Source: Vulcanimicrobiota bacterium | GTDB taxonomy: Bacteria > Vulcanimicrobiota > Vulcanimicrobiia > Vulcanimicrobiales > Vulcanimicrobiaceae | Assembly (NCBI GenBank): GCA_019233165.1 | Contig: JAFAMS010000482.1 | Coordinates: forward strand, 1 to 8,853 | DNA: 8,853 bases | Direction of reading: 5' to 3' | In this document: piece by piece, positions 1 to 6,169 of the stretch | Numbering within the stretch: the first letter of the stretch is position 1 | Layout of the letters: each line of letters starts with the position of its first letter | Program-made: the position numbers and the translations under genes | The notes under the pieces: generated by a model | Told to the model about the DNA's origin: nothing | The model's database searches: none | The model's input: only the letters and a program-made list of their open reading frames with translations

Positions 1-126
1 CGCAAAGGCGGCGCATCGGTCGCGATGCGCGGTAAAGCGCGCCGCATGGCCGCCGCCGCAGCACCGGCCGCCAAGAAGAAGTCGGCGCGGAAAACTCCCG
101 CGCGAAAGAAGACGGCAGCACGATGA
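1..126 (+). CDS. rplV: Ribosomal protein L22, C-terminal end only (probable)
   Basis: The open frame enters from the left edge and ends at TGA 124-126, giving the last 41 residues of a protein. The visible part is strongly basic. After a Gly/Arg-rich start come a run of alanines and a tail with PAAKKK, ARKTPARKK and a final TAAR. No diagnostic L22 core motif lies inside the window. The name rests on position: rplV is the gene directly before rpsC in the bacterial S10 operon. If that is right, the protein carries a Lys/Ala-rich C-terminal extension beyond the usual end of L22, which in the known ribosome lies at the 50S surface near the exit tunnel. The tail resembles the N-terminal extension of L15 in this window. 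The stop TGA shares its A with an ATG that opens a short frame (126-296). The alternative is another S10-operon protein such as S19, which is less likely from gene order. Confidence 0.62.
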   Translation, partial: RKGGASVAMRGKARRMAAAAAPAAKKKSARKTPARKKTAAR

Positions 127-296
127 TGGTGTTAAGCGACCCCTCGGGGAGTGTTGAATTGATCGAAATCGTCAGGGAGCTATGGCCCGGGGGCCCCATG
201 CTGTGCATGGGGGGCGCGGATCGCATCCAGGATGGGTGCATGTCGGAGCGCACAGGATGTGCGTTGGCTCCGACTCTGGGAGCGGAGCGCCGCTAA
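126..296 (+). CDS. Short junction ORF (56 aa) between rplV and rpsC
   Basis: This frame starts at ATG 126-128, which overlaps the upstream TGA by one base, and ends at TAA 294-296, one base before the rpsC ATG at 298. It encodes 56 residues, starting MVLSDPSG and ending LGAERR, with cysteines at 27, 38 and 45. No known family is recognised and there is no clear Shine-Dalgarno; translation would depend on coupling to the upstream gene. Support for coding comes from a second short frame before adk (7458-7574) with the same layout: a one-base overlap with the upstream stop, a shared GGP-xxxx-GGA core, a GAERR-stop end, and a one-base gap to the next ATG. The differences in the shared 3' end (GGA/GGG, CGC/CGT, TAA/TAG) are silent only in this frame. 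Against it, GC-rich DNA is often open in several frames, and the hairpin arms change amino acids while keeping base pairing. It may be a translated linker and not a functional protein. Confidence 0.42.
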   Translation: MVLSDPSGSVELIEIVRELWPGGPMLCMGGADRIQDGCMSERTGCALAPTLGAERR

Positions 297-300
297 AATG
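183..300 (+). repeat. Junction repeat copy 1, upstream of rpsC
   Basis: This is one of two copies in the window; the other is 7515-7578. The left block, 183-218, matches 7515-7550 at 29 of 36 bases without gaps. The right block, 279-300, matches 7557-7578 with three differences. Between the blocks this copy has 60 bases where the other has 6, a difference of 54 that is a multiple of three. The left block holds a perfect 8-bp hairpin (CCCCATGC 194-201, loop TGT, GCATGGGG 205-212). Directly after it GGCGC 213-217 can pair with GCGCC 287-291, so the extra 54 bases would sit inside a closed, branched structure. The right block contains GGAG 284-287, ten bases before the rpsC ATG, and ends on that ATG. 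I infer a structured leader or a dispersed junction repeat. It is not a classical terminator, as no T-run follows. Confidence 0.75.
223..274 (+). promoter_or_regulatory. Two tandem hairpins in the copy-1-specific insert
   Basis: The first hairpin pairs GCATCC (223-228) with GGGTGC (234-239), six pairs including one T-G wobble. The second and stronger pairs GTCGGAG (242-248) with CTCCGAC (268-274), continued by CGCACA (249-254) with TGTGCG (258-263), loop GGA and a TTGG bulge at 264-267: thirteen pairs in all. The pair lies between GGCGC 213-217 and GCGCC 287-291, so a three- or four-way junction just upstream of the rpsC start is possible. The function is unknown. It could control rpsC translation, since GGAG 284-287 lies next to the closing helix, or simply be part of a longer repeat variant. 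Confidence 0.5.
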
Positions 301-1392
301 GGACAGAAAATTCACCCGGTCGGGCTGCGTTTGGGGATAACCCGGACTTGGGACAGCCGTTGGTTCGAAAAGAAAAACTATCGCGTTTGGCTGCACGAAG
401 ATACGGCGATCCGCAAGTACTTCGGACGGATGACGCGCGCGGCTGCGATCAGTCGCGTCGAGATCGAGCGGCGTGCGAACCAGGCACGCGTGATCGTTCA
501 CACCGCGAAGCCGGGGATCATCATCGGCAAGCGCGGCGTCGGGATTGACGAGATTCGCAAGAGCCTCGAGAAACTGACCAAGAAGGCCGTTCAGGTCAAC
601 GTCGGTGAGATCAAGCATCCCGAGCTCGACGCCCGCCTCGTCGGCCAGAACATCGTCGACCAGCTCGAGAAGCGGATCGCGTTCCGCCGCGCGATGAAGC
701 AGGCGATCATGCGCACGATGAAAGCCGGCGCGCGCGGGATCAAGGTGCAAGTCTCGGGCCGCTTGGGCGGCGCCGAGATCGCGCGCAGCGAGCGCAACTT
801 CGACGGCAAAGTTCCGCTGCACACGCTGCGGGCCGACATCGATTACGCGCACGTCGAAGCGTTCACGACCTTCGGACGGATCGGCGTGAAAGTGTGGATC
901 TACAAGGGCGAGGTACTCCCCGATCAGCCGCGAGCGGAACAACCGCGTGCCGAGCGGGCCGAGCGCGCAACCTTCCGCGACCGTCGCGGCGAGCGTGGCG
1001 GGCGGCGCCGCGAGCGCAAAGCCGCGCAGCCGGCCGACGGCGCCGCGGAGACGACGGCGGCGGCAGCCGACGCGACGTTCGAGCGCGAGCTCGCGGACGC
1101 GGCGCACGTCGCCGAAGCCGACAACGCTTCGGTCGCGTCGATCGAAGAAGGAGCGCCGCCGGCGGCCTACTTCGAGCACGAGCGTCACGAGCACGAAACC
1201 CTTAGCACGAGCGAGCATGGCGGCGCCGCGACGCACGACGTCCAGGCGGAACACGGTCACGGCGTTACCGCGGAGACGTCGGTCGAGCACGTCGACCGCG
1301 AGCGCGCGCTCGACGCCGAGGAGCGACCCGGCGCGCCGGCATCCGACGAGGGCGATCCGCCGACTCCCGGAACGCAAGGAGGGCACGCGTAA
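298..1392 (+). CDS. rpsC: 30S ribosomal protein S3 with long C-terminal tail
   Basis: S3 lies at the mRNA entry side of the 30S subunit and is linked to mRNA unwinding. The start at ATG 298 gives the family N-terminus [14 protein letters not shown]; the same frame is open back to ATG 232 but that would add 22 residues unlike S3. The KH-domain loop GIIIGKRG is at 73-80. The C-terminal domain shows [10 protein letters not shown] and ends with [14 protein letters not shown] near residue 205, where most S3 proteins nearly stop. Here the protein runs to 364 residues. Residues about 209-243 are Arg-rich ([11 protein letters not shown]). Residues about 247-364 are Ala/Glu/Asp-rich, with ten histidines in the tail and patches such as [16 protein letters not shown] at 1376-1383 near the end of the gene is the Shine-Dalgarno for rplP, and TAATG joins the two genes. 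The core assignment is certain; the tail has no known role. Confidence 0.98.
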   Translation: MGQKIHPVGLRLGITRTWDSRWFEKKNYRVWLHEDTAIRKYFGRMTRAAAISRVEIERRANQARVIVHTAKPGIIIGKRGVGIDEIRKSLEKLTKKAVQVNVGEIKHPELDARLVGQNIVDQLEKRIAFRRAMKQAIMRTMKAGARGIKVQVSGRLGGAEIARSERNFDGKVPLHTLRADIDYAHVEAFTTFGRIGVKVWIYKGEVLPDQPRAEQPRAERAERATFRDRRGERGGRRRERKAAQPADGAAETTAAAADATFERELADAAHVAEADNASVASIEEGAPPAAYFEHERHEHETLSTSEHGGAATHDVQAEHGHGVTAETSVEHVDRERALDAEERPGAPASDEGDPPTPGTQGGHA

Positions 1393-1814
1393 TGCTCACT
1401 CCCAAGCGCGTCAAATGGCGCAAGCAGCAGCGTGGACGGATGCGCGGCAAAGCGCAAACCGGAAGCTCGTTGACGTTCGGCGACTACGGCCTCAAAGCAC
1501 TCGAGCCGTGCTGGATGACGAACCGTCAGATCGAAGCCGCGCGTATCGCGCTGACCCGTCACATCAAACGTGGCGGAAAAGTCTGGATCAAAGTTTTCCC
1601 CGACAAGCCGGTCACCAAGAAGCCGGCGGAAGTCCGCATGGGCTCCGGCAAAGGGAATCCCGAGTTCTGGGTCGCGGTCGTGCGGCCCGGACGGATTCTC
1701 TTCGAGCTCGCCGGCGTCGACGACGTAACGGGCCGCCGCGCGCTTCAGCTCGCGGCTTCGAAACTCCCGATCGCAACCAAGATCGTCGCGCGTTCCGACG
1801 AGGCAGTGGCGTGA
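1392..1814 (+). CDS. rplP: 50S ribosomal protein L16
   Basis: L16 (uL16 family) is a late-assembling 50S protein near the A-site tRNA and helix 38 of 23S rRNA. The 140-residue product has the expected N-terminus [17 protein letters not shown], followed by [16 protein letters not shown] and the signature [19 protein letters not shown] in the middle. The family is usually about 136-144 residues long, so this is full length. Its ATG shares one base with the rpsC stop (TAATG). The AAGGAGGG eight bases upstream is one of the strongest Shine-Dalgarno sequences in the window. The 3' end overlaps the GTG start of rpmC by four bases (GTGA), which suggests coupled translation. Confidence 0.98.
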   Translation: MLTPKRVKWRKQQRGRMRGKAQTGSSLTFGDYGLKALEPCWMTNRQIEAARIALTRHIKRGGKVWIKVFPDKPVTKKPAEVRMGSGKGNPEFWVAVVRPGRILFELAGVDDVTGRRALQLAASKLPIATKIVARSDEAVA

Positions 1815-2032
1815 AAAAATCTGACTGGAAGGCGATGCGCGACTTGACGATTTCCGAGCTTCAGACCAAGGCTCGCGAGACGAAGGAAGAGCTCTTCAAT
1901 CTGCGCTTTCAGCTGCGGACCGGGCATCTCTCGGACTTCAGCAAGATCCGTCAGATCCGGCGCACCTACGCGCAAATTCAAACTTTGATCAACGAAAAGA
2001 GATTGAGCGAGGCCAAGCATGGAGCAGCTTAG
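1811..2032 (+). CDS. rpmC: 50S ribosomal protein L29, GTG start
   Basis: L29 (uL29 family) sits beside the exit tunnel and, in known ribosomes, helps to form the docking site for trigger factor and SRP. The 73-residue product is helical and contains the family core [19 protein letters not shown] chose GTG 1811, which overlaps the rplP stop as GTGA and has GAGG 1800-1803 seven bases upstream. An in-frame ATG at 1835 would give 65 residues and is possible, but it would trim the usual N-terminal helix. The 3' end runs 14 bases into rpsQ in another frame. The gene is short and with its GTG start is easily missed. Confidence 0.93.
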   Translation: MKKSDWKAMRDLTISELQTKARETKEELFNLRFQLRTGHLSDFSKIRQIRRTYAQIQTLINEKRLSEAKHGAA

Positions 2033-2282
2033 GGTGAACCGCCGGCGCGTCAAGCAAGGCCGCGTCCTTTCGGACAAGATGGAAAAAACGATCGTCGTGG
2101 TCAGCGAGACGCGCGTCCCGCATCCGACGTACCAGAAGATCGTGCGCAAATCGTCGCGCTTCAAGGCGCACGACGAGAAGAACGAAGCGAAGACCGGCGA
2201 CATCGTTCGGATTCAGGAATGCCGGCCCATGTCCAAAGACAAGCGCTGGCGTCTTCTCGAGATCGTCGAGCGGGCGAAGTAA
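2019..2282 (+). CDS. rpsQ: 30S ribosomal protein S17
   Basis: S17 (uS17 family) is a primary 16S rRNA binder with an OB fold in the 30S body. The 87-residue product has the typical opening [20 protein letters not shown] and the signature [20 protein letters not shown] near the C-terminus. The ATG at 2019 lies inside the end of rpmC (14-base overlap), with GCGAGG six bases upstream. A GTG at 2034 would shorten the protein by five residues and cannot be excluded. The stop is three bases before rplN. Confidence 0.97.
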   Translation: MEQLRVNRRRVKQGRVLSDKMEKTIVVVSETRVPHPTYQKIVRKSSRFKAHDEKNEAKTGDIVRIQECRPMSKDKRWRLLEIVERAK

Positions 2283-2285
2283 GCG

Positions 2286-2663
2286 ATGATTCAACAAGAA
2301 ACGCGACTCAAAGTCGCCGACAACTCGGGGGCGCGCGAGCTGCTCTGCATCCACATCTCGGGCGGGAGCCGGCATCCCTATGCTTCGGTCGGCGACATCA
2401 TCGTGGGGACCGTGAAGAGCGCGATCCCGGGCGCCGCCGTCAAGAAGGGGCAGGTCGTCAAGGCCGTCGTCGTGCGGACCTCGACGCCGCTGCGCCGGCC
2501 GGACGGCTCGACGATCAAGTTCGACGAGAATGCCTGCGTGATCATCAAGGGCGAGAAAGACAACCTCGATCCGCGCGGGACGCGCGTGTTCGGGCCCGTC
2601 TGTCGCGAGCTCCGCGATCGCGGTTTCCTCAAGATCGCCTCGCTCGCGCCGGAGGTGCTCTGA
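2286..2663 (+). CDS. rplN: 50S ribosomal protein L14
   Basis: L14 (uL14 family) lies at the subunit interface of the 50S, where it takes part in bridge contacts and is the target of the silencing factor RsfS. The 125-residue product starts [20 protein letters not shown], the standard family start. It carries the L14 signature region [20 protein letters not shown] and ends in a [15 protein letters not shown] segment. Length is close to the usual 122. Translation is likely coupled: the start is three bases after the rpsQ stop, with only a weak Shine-Dalgarno, and the stop forms TGATG with rplX. Confidence 0.98.
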   Translation: MIQQETRLKVADNSGARELLCIHISGGSRHPYASVGDIIVGTVKSAIPGAAVKKGQVVKAVVVRTSTPLRRPDGSTIKFDENACVIIKGEKDNLDPRGTRVFGPVCRELRDRGFLKIASLAPEVL

Positions 2664-2998
2664 TGGCTACACACATCGTGAAGGGCGATACCGTGGTCTT
2701 GCGCCGCGGCAAGGAAAAAGGGAAGCGCGGCGTCGTGAAAGCGGTCTATCCGAAGCGCGGCTGCGCCCTGGTCGAAGGGCTGAACGTCGTCAAGCGCCAC
2801 ACGAAACAAGGTGTCGGCGGTTCGCGACAAGCCGGGATCTTCGAAAAGGAAGCGTCGATTCCGATCTCGGCGCTGATGGTCGTCGACCCCAAGACGAACG
2901 TGCCCTCGCGCGTCCGGCGGAAAGTTACGTCCGAAGGGAGAGTTCGCGTGAGCGTGCGCAGCGGCGAGCAACTCCTCGTCCCCGCGAAGGGACGGTAA
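2663..2998 (+). CDS. rplX: 50S ribosomal protein L24
   Basis: L24 (uL24 family) is an assembly initiator of the 50S subunit and in the mature ribosome lies near the tunnel exit. The 111-residue product has a KOW domain at about 6-28 (VKGDTVVLRRGKEKGKRG), followed by EGLNVVKRHTK, which is typical of the family. The start ATG shares one base with the rplN stop, and GGAGG (2651-2655) lies seven bases upstream. Length is within the usual 100-115. The gene is followed after three bases by rplE. In E. coli this junction carries the S8 repressor site, but I see no room or clear structure for one here. Confidence 0.98.
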   Translation: MATHIVKGDTVVLRRGKEKGKRGVVKAVYPKRGCALVEGLNVVKRHTKQGVGGSRQAGIFEKEASIPISALMVVDPKTNVPSRVRRKVTSEGRVRVSVRSGEQLLVPAKGR

Positions 2999-3001
2999 GC
3001 G

Positions 3002-3550
3002 ATGGCTTCCAGATTACGCGAGCGCTATCAGGGTGAGGTCCGCAAGACCCTCCAGGAGCGGTTCGGCTACAAGAACGCGATGCAAGTCCCGCGGCTCGAG
3101 AAGGTCGTCGTGAACATGTCGGTCGGGGACGCGATCCAAAGCTCGAAGGCTCTTGACGCAGCCGTCGCCGATTTGCAGACGATCACGGGTCAGAAAGCGG
3201 TCCAGACGATCGCGAAAAAATCGATCGCCGCGTTCAAGCTGCGGCAAGGAATGAAGATCGGGGCAAAGGTCACCCTGCGCGGCGACCGGATGTACGTTTT
3301 CCTCGACAAGCTCTTCAACATCGTGCTGCCCCGCATCCGCGACTTCCGCGGGCTCCCGCGCAAGTCGTTCGACGGCCGGGGCAACTACAACATCGGTCTG
3401 CGCGAGCAACTCGTCTTTCCGGAGATCAACTTCGACAAAGTCGACAAGGCGCGCGGTATGGACATCGTGATCGTCACGAGCGCGAAAACCGACGAAGAAG
3501 CGAGCGAGTTCCTCACCGCGATGGGACTCCCGCTGCAGAAGGGACGGTAA
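3002..3550 (+). CDS. rplE: 50S ribosomal protein L5
   Basis: L5 (uL5 family) binds 5S rRNA in the central protuberance and contacts the P-site tRNA and S13. The 182-residue product is full length for a family of about 179. It shows the expected order: [20 protein letters not shown] near the N-terminus, then [19 protein letters not shown] with [16 protein letters not shown], then LPRIRDFRG, and [15 protein letters not shown] in the C-terminal half. GAAGGGA in the end of rplX provides a moderate Shine-Dalgarno. Its stop and the rpsN start form TAATG. Confidence 0.98.
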   Translation: MASRLRERYQGEVRKTLQERFGYKNAMQVPRLEKVVVNMSVGDAIQSSKALDAAVADLQTITGQKAVQTIAKKSIAAFKLRQGMKIGAKVTLRGDRMYVFLDKLFNIVLPRIRDFRGLPRKSFDGRGNYNIGLREQLVFPEINFDKVDKARGMDIVIVTSAKTDEEASEFLTAMGLPLQKGR

Positions 3551-3735
3551 TGGCCAAAACCTCGCTCATCGAGAAATCGAAGAGACCTCAAAAGTTCAGG
3601 GTGCGCATGCACAACCGTTGCCTCGCGTGCGGGCGGCCTCGCGGCTACCTGCGCAAGTTCGGCTTGTGCCGGATCTGCTTTCGCGAGAACGCGCATCGCG
3701 GCTACGTTCCCGGCGTCGTGAAGGCGAGCTGGTAG
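3550..3735 (+). CDS. rpsN: 30S ribosomal protein S14, zinc-binding type
   Basis: S14 (uS14 family) is in the 30S head near S3 and S10. The 61-residue length and four cysteines, C24-x2-C27 and C40-x2-C43, place it in the short zinc-ribbon class (type Z, as in Bacillus, actinobacteria and Thermus), as opposed to the roughly 100-residue cysteine-free class. Family residues [20 protein letters not shown] and a final VVKASW are clear. The ATG shares one base with the rplE stop. Only two bases separate its stop from rpsH. Organisms that meet zinc limitation often keep a second, C-minus S14 gene elsewhere; this window cannot show that. Confidence 0.98.
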   Translation: MAKTSLIEKSKRPQKFRVRMHNRCLACGRPRGYLRKFGLCRICFRENAHRGYVPGVVKASW

Positions 3736-3737
3736 CG

Positions 3738-4139
3738 ATGGCAGTCATCACCGATCCGATCGCGGACCTCCTGACGCGAATTCGTAACGCCAATACCGCC
3801 AACCACGAGACGGTCGACGTGCCGGCCTCGCGGATGAAGCGCGCCATCGTCGAGATTCTGAAGTTCGAGGGTTTCATCTCGGACTACAAAGCCGTCGAGG
3901 AGGGGCCGCAAGGCGTCTTGCGCGTCACGCTCAAGTACGGTCCGGAGAAAGAGAAAGTGATCACCGGGCTGCGCCGCATCAGCCGGCCCGGCTTGCGGAT
4001 TTACGCGAGCAAGACGGAGATCCCGCGCGTCCTTGGCGGGTTGGGCGTCGTAATCATGTCGACGAGCAAAGGGATCATGTCGGGGAAGCAAGCGAAGCGC
4101 GCCGGAGTCGGCGGCGAAGTGCTTGCTTACGTGTGGTAA
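3738..4139 (+). CDS. rpsH: 30S ribosomal protein S8
   Basis: S8 (uS8 family) binds helix 21 of 16S rRNA and organises the 30S central domain; in E. coli it also represses the spc operon. The chosen ATG at 3738 gives [19 protein letters not shown], the exact family start, and a 133-residue product of normal length. The same frame is open further upstream, but those codons lie inside rpsN. The C-terminal signature [19 protein letters not shown] is present, followed by the usual GGEVLAYVW end. The gene is packed two bases after rpsN and four bases before rplF. Confidence 0.98.
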   Translation: MAVITDPIADLLTRIRNANTANHETVDVPASRMKRAIVEILKFEGFISDYKAVEEGPQGVLRVTLKYGPEKEKVITGLRRISRPGLRIYASKTEIPRVLGGLGVVIMSTSKGIMSGKQAKRAGVGGEVLAYVW

Positions 4140-4143
4140 CGCC

Positions 4144-4695
4144 ATGAGCCGCATTGGGAAGCTTCCGGTTACCGTTCCAGAGAAGGTCGACGTAAAAGTC
4201 GAGGACTCGCGCGTTGTCGTGAAAGGTCCGAAAGGCGAGCTCGCGCAGCCCATTTTGGACGCGGTTGAGGTGAAGTTGCAAGACGGCGTTCTGCTCGTCG
4301 AGCGCAAGAACGACGAGCGCACGGCGCGCGCCGCGCACGGCCTGACGCGCACGCTGATCACGAACATGGTCGAAGGCGTGACGAAAGGATTCCGCAAGAG
4401 TCTCGAGATTCAGGGCGTCGGCTACCGCGTCGCCAAGGCCGGCGAGAATTTGAACTTCACGCTGGGCTACTCGCACCCGGTCAGCTACGCCGCGCCAAAA
4501 GGGATCTCGTTCACCGTCGAGGGGACGACCAAAATTCACGTCGACGGGATCGACAAGCAGCTCGTCGGACAAGTCGCCGCCGAAATCCGCGGTCTTCGTC
4601 CGCCCGAGCCCTACAAGGGCAAAGGGATCCGATACGAAGGCGAGCACGTGAAGAAGAAGCTCGGCAAAGCCGGCAAGGGAGCGGCGAAGAAGTAA
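4144..4695 (+). CDS. rplF: 50S ribosomal protein L6
   Basis: L6 (uL6 family) lies near the GTPase-associated region of the 50S and the sarcin-ricin loop. The ATG at 4144 gives [17 protein letters not shown], matching the family N-terminus; the open frame reaches back to a TTG at 4123 but those codons lie inside rpsH. The 183-residue product has two repeated L6 domains, with the [20 protein letters not shown] stretch in the second and the signature [14 protein letters not shown] near the C-terminus. It ends in a Lys-rich tail. Its stop and the rplR ATG form TAATG. Confidence 0.98.
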   Translation: MSRIGKLPVTVPEKVDVKVEDSRVVVKGPKGELAQPILDAVEVKLQDGVLLVERKNDERTARAAHGLTRTLITNMVEGVTKGFRKSLEIQGVGYRVAKAGENLNFTLGYSHPVSYAAPKGISFTVEGTTKIHVDGIDKQLVGQVAAEIRGLRPPEPYKGKGIRYEGEHVKKKLGKAGKGAAKK

Positions 4696-5057
4696 TGCCT
4701 ATCTCACGAACGGCGAGCCGGCTCAAGCGGCACGCGCGGCTGCGTCGCCGCGTGCGCGGGACGCCCGAGCGTCCGCGCTTGCAGATTCAGCGGACGCTGC
4801 ACCACATCTACGCGTTCATCGTCGACGACACGAAAGGTCACACGATTGCGGCCAGCTCGACGCGCGAGAAAGCGCTTGGCGGCGACCTCAAATCGAAAAG
4901 TAACGTCGAGGCGGCGAAGCGCGTCGGCGCCGAGATTGCGGCGAAGGCGAAGGGCAAGGGGATCACCGCGGTCGTCTTCGACACCAGCGGGCTCAAGTAT
5001 CACGGTCGGGTAGCGGCGCTCGCGCAAGCGGCGCGCGATGCCGGCTTGGAGTTCTAG
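4695..5057 (+). CDS. rplR: 50S ribosomal protein L18
   Basis: L18 (uL18 family) binds 5S rRNA together with L5 and helps to place it in the central protuberance. The 120-residue product matches the usual 117-120. It has a basic N-terminal region (RLKRHARLRRRVRGTPERPR), then the family core HHIYAFIVDDTKGHTIAASS, VFDTSGLKYHGRVAALA and the normal C-terminal GLEF. The start overlaps the rplF stop by one base, with GGGAG upstream in the end of rplF. The stop TAG directly touches the rpsE ATG. Confidence 0.98.
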   Translation: MPISRTASRLKRHARLRRRVRGTPERPRLQIQRTLHHIYAFIVDDTKGHTIAASSTREKALGGDLKSKSNVEAAKRVGAEIAAKAKGKGITAVVFDTSGLKYHGRVAALAQAARDAGLEF

Positions 5058-5564
5058 ATGCAGTTCAGGAATAGAGAACGCGATTCGTCGGGTCTCGAGG
5101 AGACGGTCGTGCGCGTCAATCGGGTCGCGAAAGTCGTCAAGGGCGGAAAGCGCTTCAGTTTCAGCGCGCTCGTCGTGGTCGGCGACCGCAAAGGACGCGT
5201 CGGCTACGCGATCGGCAAAGCGGGAGAAGTCCCCGAAGCGATTCGCAAAGGGGTCGAAGCGGCGAAGAAGTCGCTGATCAACGTGCCGATGATCGAGAAG
5301 ACGATTCCGCACGAGATTACAAAGCAAGTCGGCGCGGGGCGCGTCTTCCTCAAGCCCGCGGCGCCGGGGACCGGCGTGATCGCCGGCGGCGCAATGCGCG
5401 CGGTTCTCGAACTCGCCGGGATCCACGACATCCTCACCAAGTCGCTCGGCAGCCCCAATCCGATCAACGTCGTCTATGCGACGGTCGAGGCGCTACGCTC
5501 GCTGAAGACGGCGGAACAAGTCGGGCGCTTGCGCGGTAAGAGCGCCGCGGAGGTCCTCAACTAA
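5058..5564 (+). CDS. rpsE: 30S ribosomal protein S5
   Basis: S5 (uS5 family) lines the mRNA entry tunnel with S3 and S4 and affects decoding accuracy. The 168-residue product has the double-stranded-RNA-binding-like N-terminal domain with [20 protein letters not shown] and [20 protein letters not shown], then the C-terminal domain with [19 protein letters not shown] and the family stretch [13 protein letters not shown]. The start immediately follows the rplR stop, with GGAG upstream. In the standard spc operon rpmD (L30) comes next; here the stop TAA overlaps the rplO ATG (TAATG), so no gene fits between. Confidence 0.98.
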   Translation: MQFRNRERDSSGLEETVVRVNRVAKVVKGGKRFSFSALVVVGDRKGRVGYAIGKAGEVPEAIRKGVEAAKKSLINVPMIEKTIPHEITKQVGAGRVFLKPAAPGTGVIAGGAMRAVLELAGIHDILTKSLGSPNPINVVYATVEALRSLKTAEQVGRLRGKSAAEVLN

Positions 5565-6169
5565 TGCCTGCAGCGAAGAAGAAGGCGAGCGGGACGGGCG
5601 CCGCGACCAAGCGGACGCCGGCGAAGCGTGCCGCGACCCGCACGGCGTCCGCGATCGCGCACAACGAAGTCGATCTTAGCGTGAGCCCCAATCTTTTGCG
5701 GCTCTCGCAGGTTAGACCAAACGAAGGGTCGCGACCGAAGCGCGTTCGGATCGGCCGCGGTCACGGCTCGGGTTTGGTGAAGACCGGCGGCGAAGGCGGA
5801 AAAGGGCAAACGGTCCGCTCGGGCGGTGGGAAGGGTCCGGCGTTCGAAGGCGGCCAGACGCCGTGGGCGCGCAGGCTTCCGCAGAAGCTCGGCGTTTCGC
5901 AGAAAGCGCGCGACATCGGGCACTTCCGCACGAAGTACGCCGTCGTGAACCTCTGGCAGCTCGCGAGCTGGGAACCGTCGCTCGAAGTCACCCCACAAAC
6001 GCTTGCGGCCGCCGGCCTCGTCAAGCAGCGCCGCGACGGCGTCAAGATCCTCGGCGGCTCTCGCGACGGGAAGACCCTCCCCAAAGGACTGGTCTTCCGC
6101 GACGTTCTCTTTTCGAAGGGCGCTCGCGAAGCGCTCGGCGCCGCCGGCGCCAATCTCGGCGAGGCCTAG
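5564..6169 (+). CDS. rplO: 50S ribosomal protein L15 with N-terminal extension
   Basis: L15 (uL15 family) is a late-assembling 50S protein that threads among 23S rRNA domains. The family core begins near residue 45 (LRLSQVRPNEGSRPKRVRIG), followed by GRGHGSGLVKTGGEGGKGQ, then SGGG and FEGGQTPWARRLPQKLG. The whole protein has 201 residues against about 145-150 for most L15. The extra is mostly the first 45 residues, rich in Lys, Ala and Thr ([24 protein letters not shown]). I keep ATG 5564 since GGAGG 5549-5553 lies ten bases upstream and the TAATG junction fits the operon. A GTG at codon 40 (5681-5683) would remove most of the extension but has no visible Shine-Dalgarno. The extension takes the position where rpmD is normally found, yet shows no L30 motif. 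Confidence 0.97.
   Translation: MPAAKKKASGTGAATKRTPAKRAATRTASAIAHNEVDLSVSPNLLRLSQVRPNEGSRPKRVRIGRGHGSGLVKTGGEGGKGQTVRSGGGKGPAFEGGQTPWARRLPQKLGVSQKARDIGHFRTKYAVVNLWQLASWEPSLEVTPQTLAAAGLVKQRRDGVKILGGSRDGKTLPKGLVFRDVLFSKGAREALGAAGANLGEA

Noticed and set aside
154..184. Promoter in the rplV-rpsC spacer (TTGAAT at 154-159)
   Set aside because: No convincing -10 hexamer is found at 16-18 bases; GCTATG at 179-184 is 19 bases away and a weak match.
232..297. N-terminal extension of S3 from an upstream in-frame ATG at 232
   Set aside because: S3 proteins start MGQKxHP, which begins at ATG 298 with GGAG ten bases upstream; the upstream codons are repeat sequence.
172..1386. A 404-codon open frame on the minus strand across rpsC
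   Set aside because: It lies fully opposite rpsC and its spacer, has no recognisable family and is explained by few stop codons in GC-rich antisense frames.
947..1810. A long + strand frame crossing the rpsC tail and rplP before joining rpmC
   Set aside because: Only its last part (1811-2032) is a real gene, L29. The rest overlaps S3 and L16 in another frame and is Arg/Ser-rich shadow sequence.
4704..5426. A 240-codon minus-strand frame opposite rplR and rpsE
   Set aside because: It is the antisense shadow of two clear ribosomal protein genes, with no family resemblance.
5564..5698. Remnant of L30 fused to the L15 N-terminus
   Set aside because: The extension is Lys/Ala/Thr-rich and shows no L30 motif; only the position suggests it.
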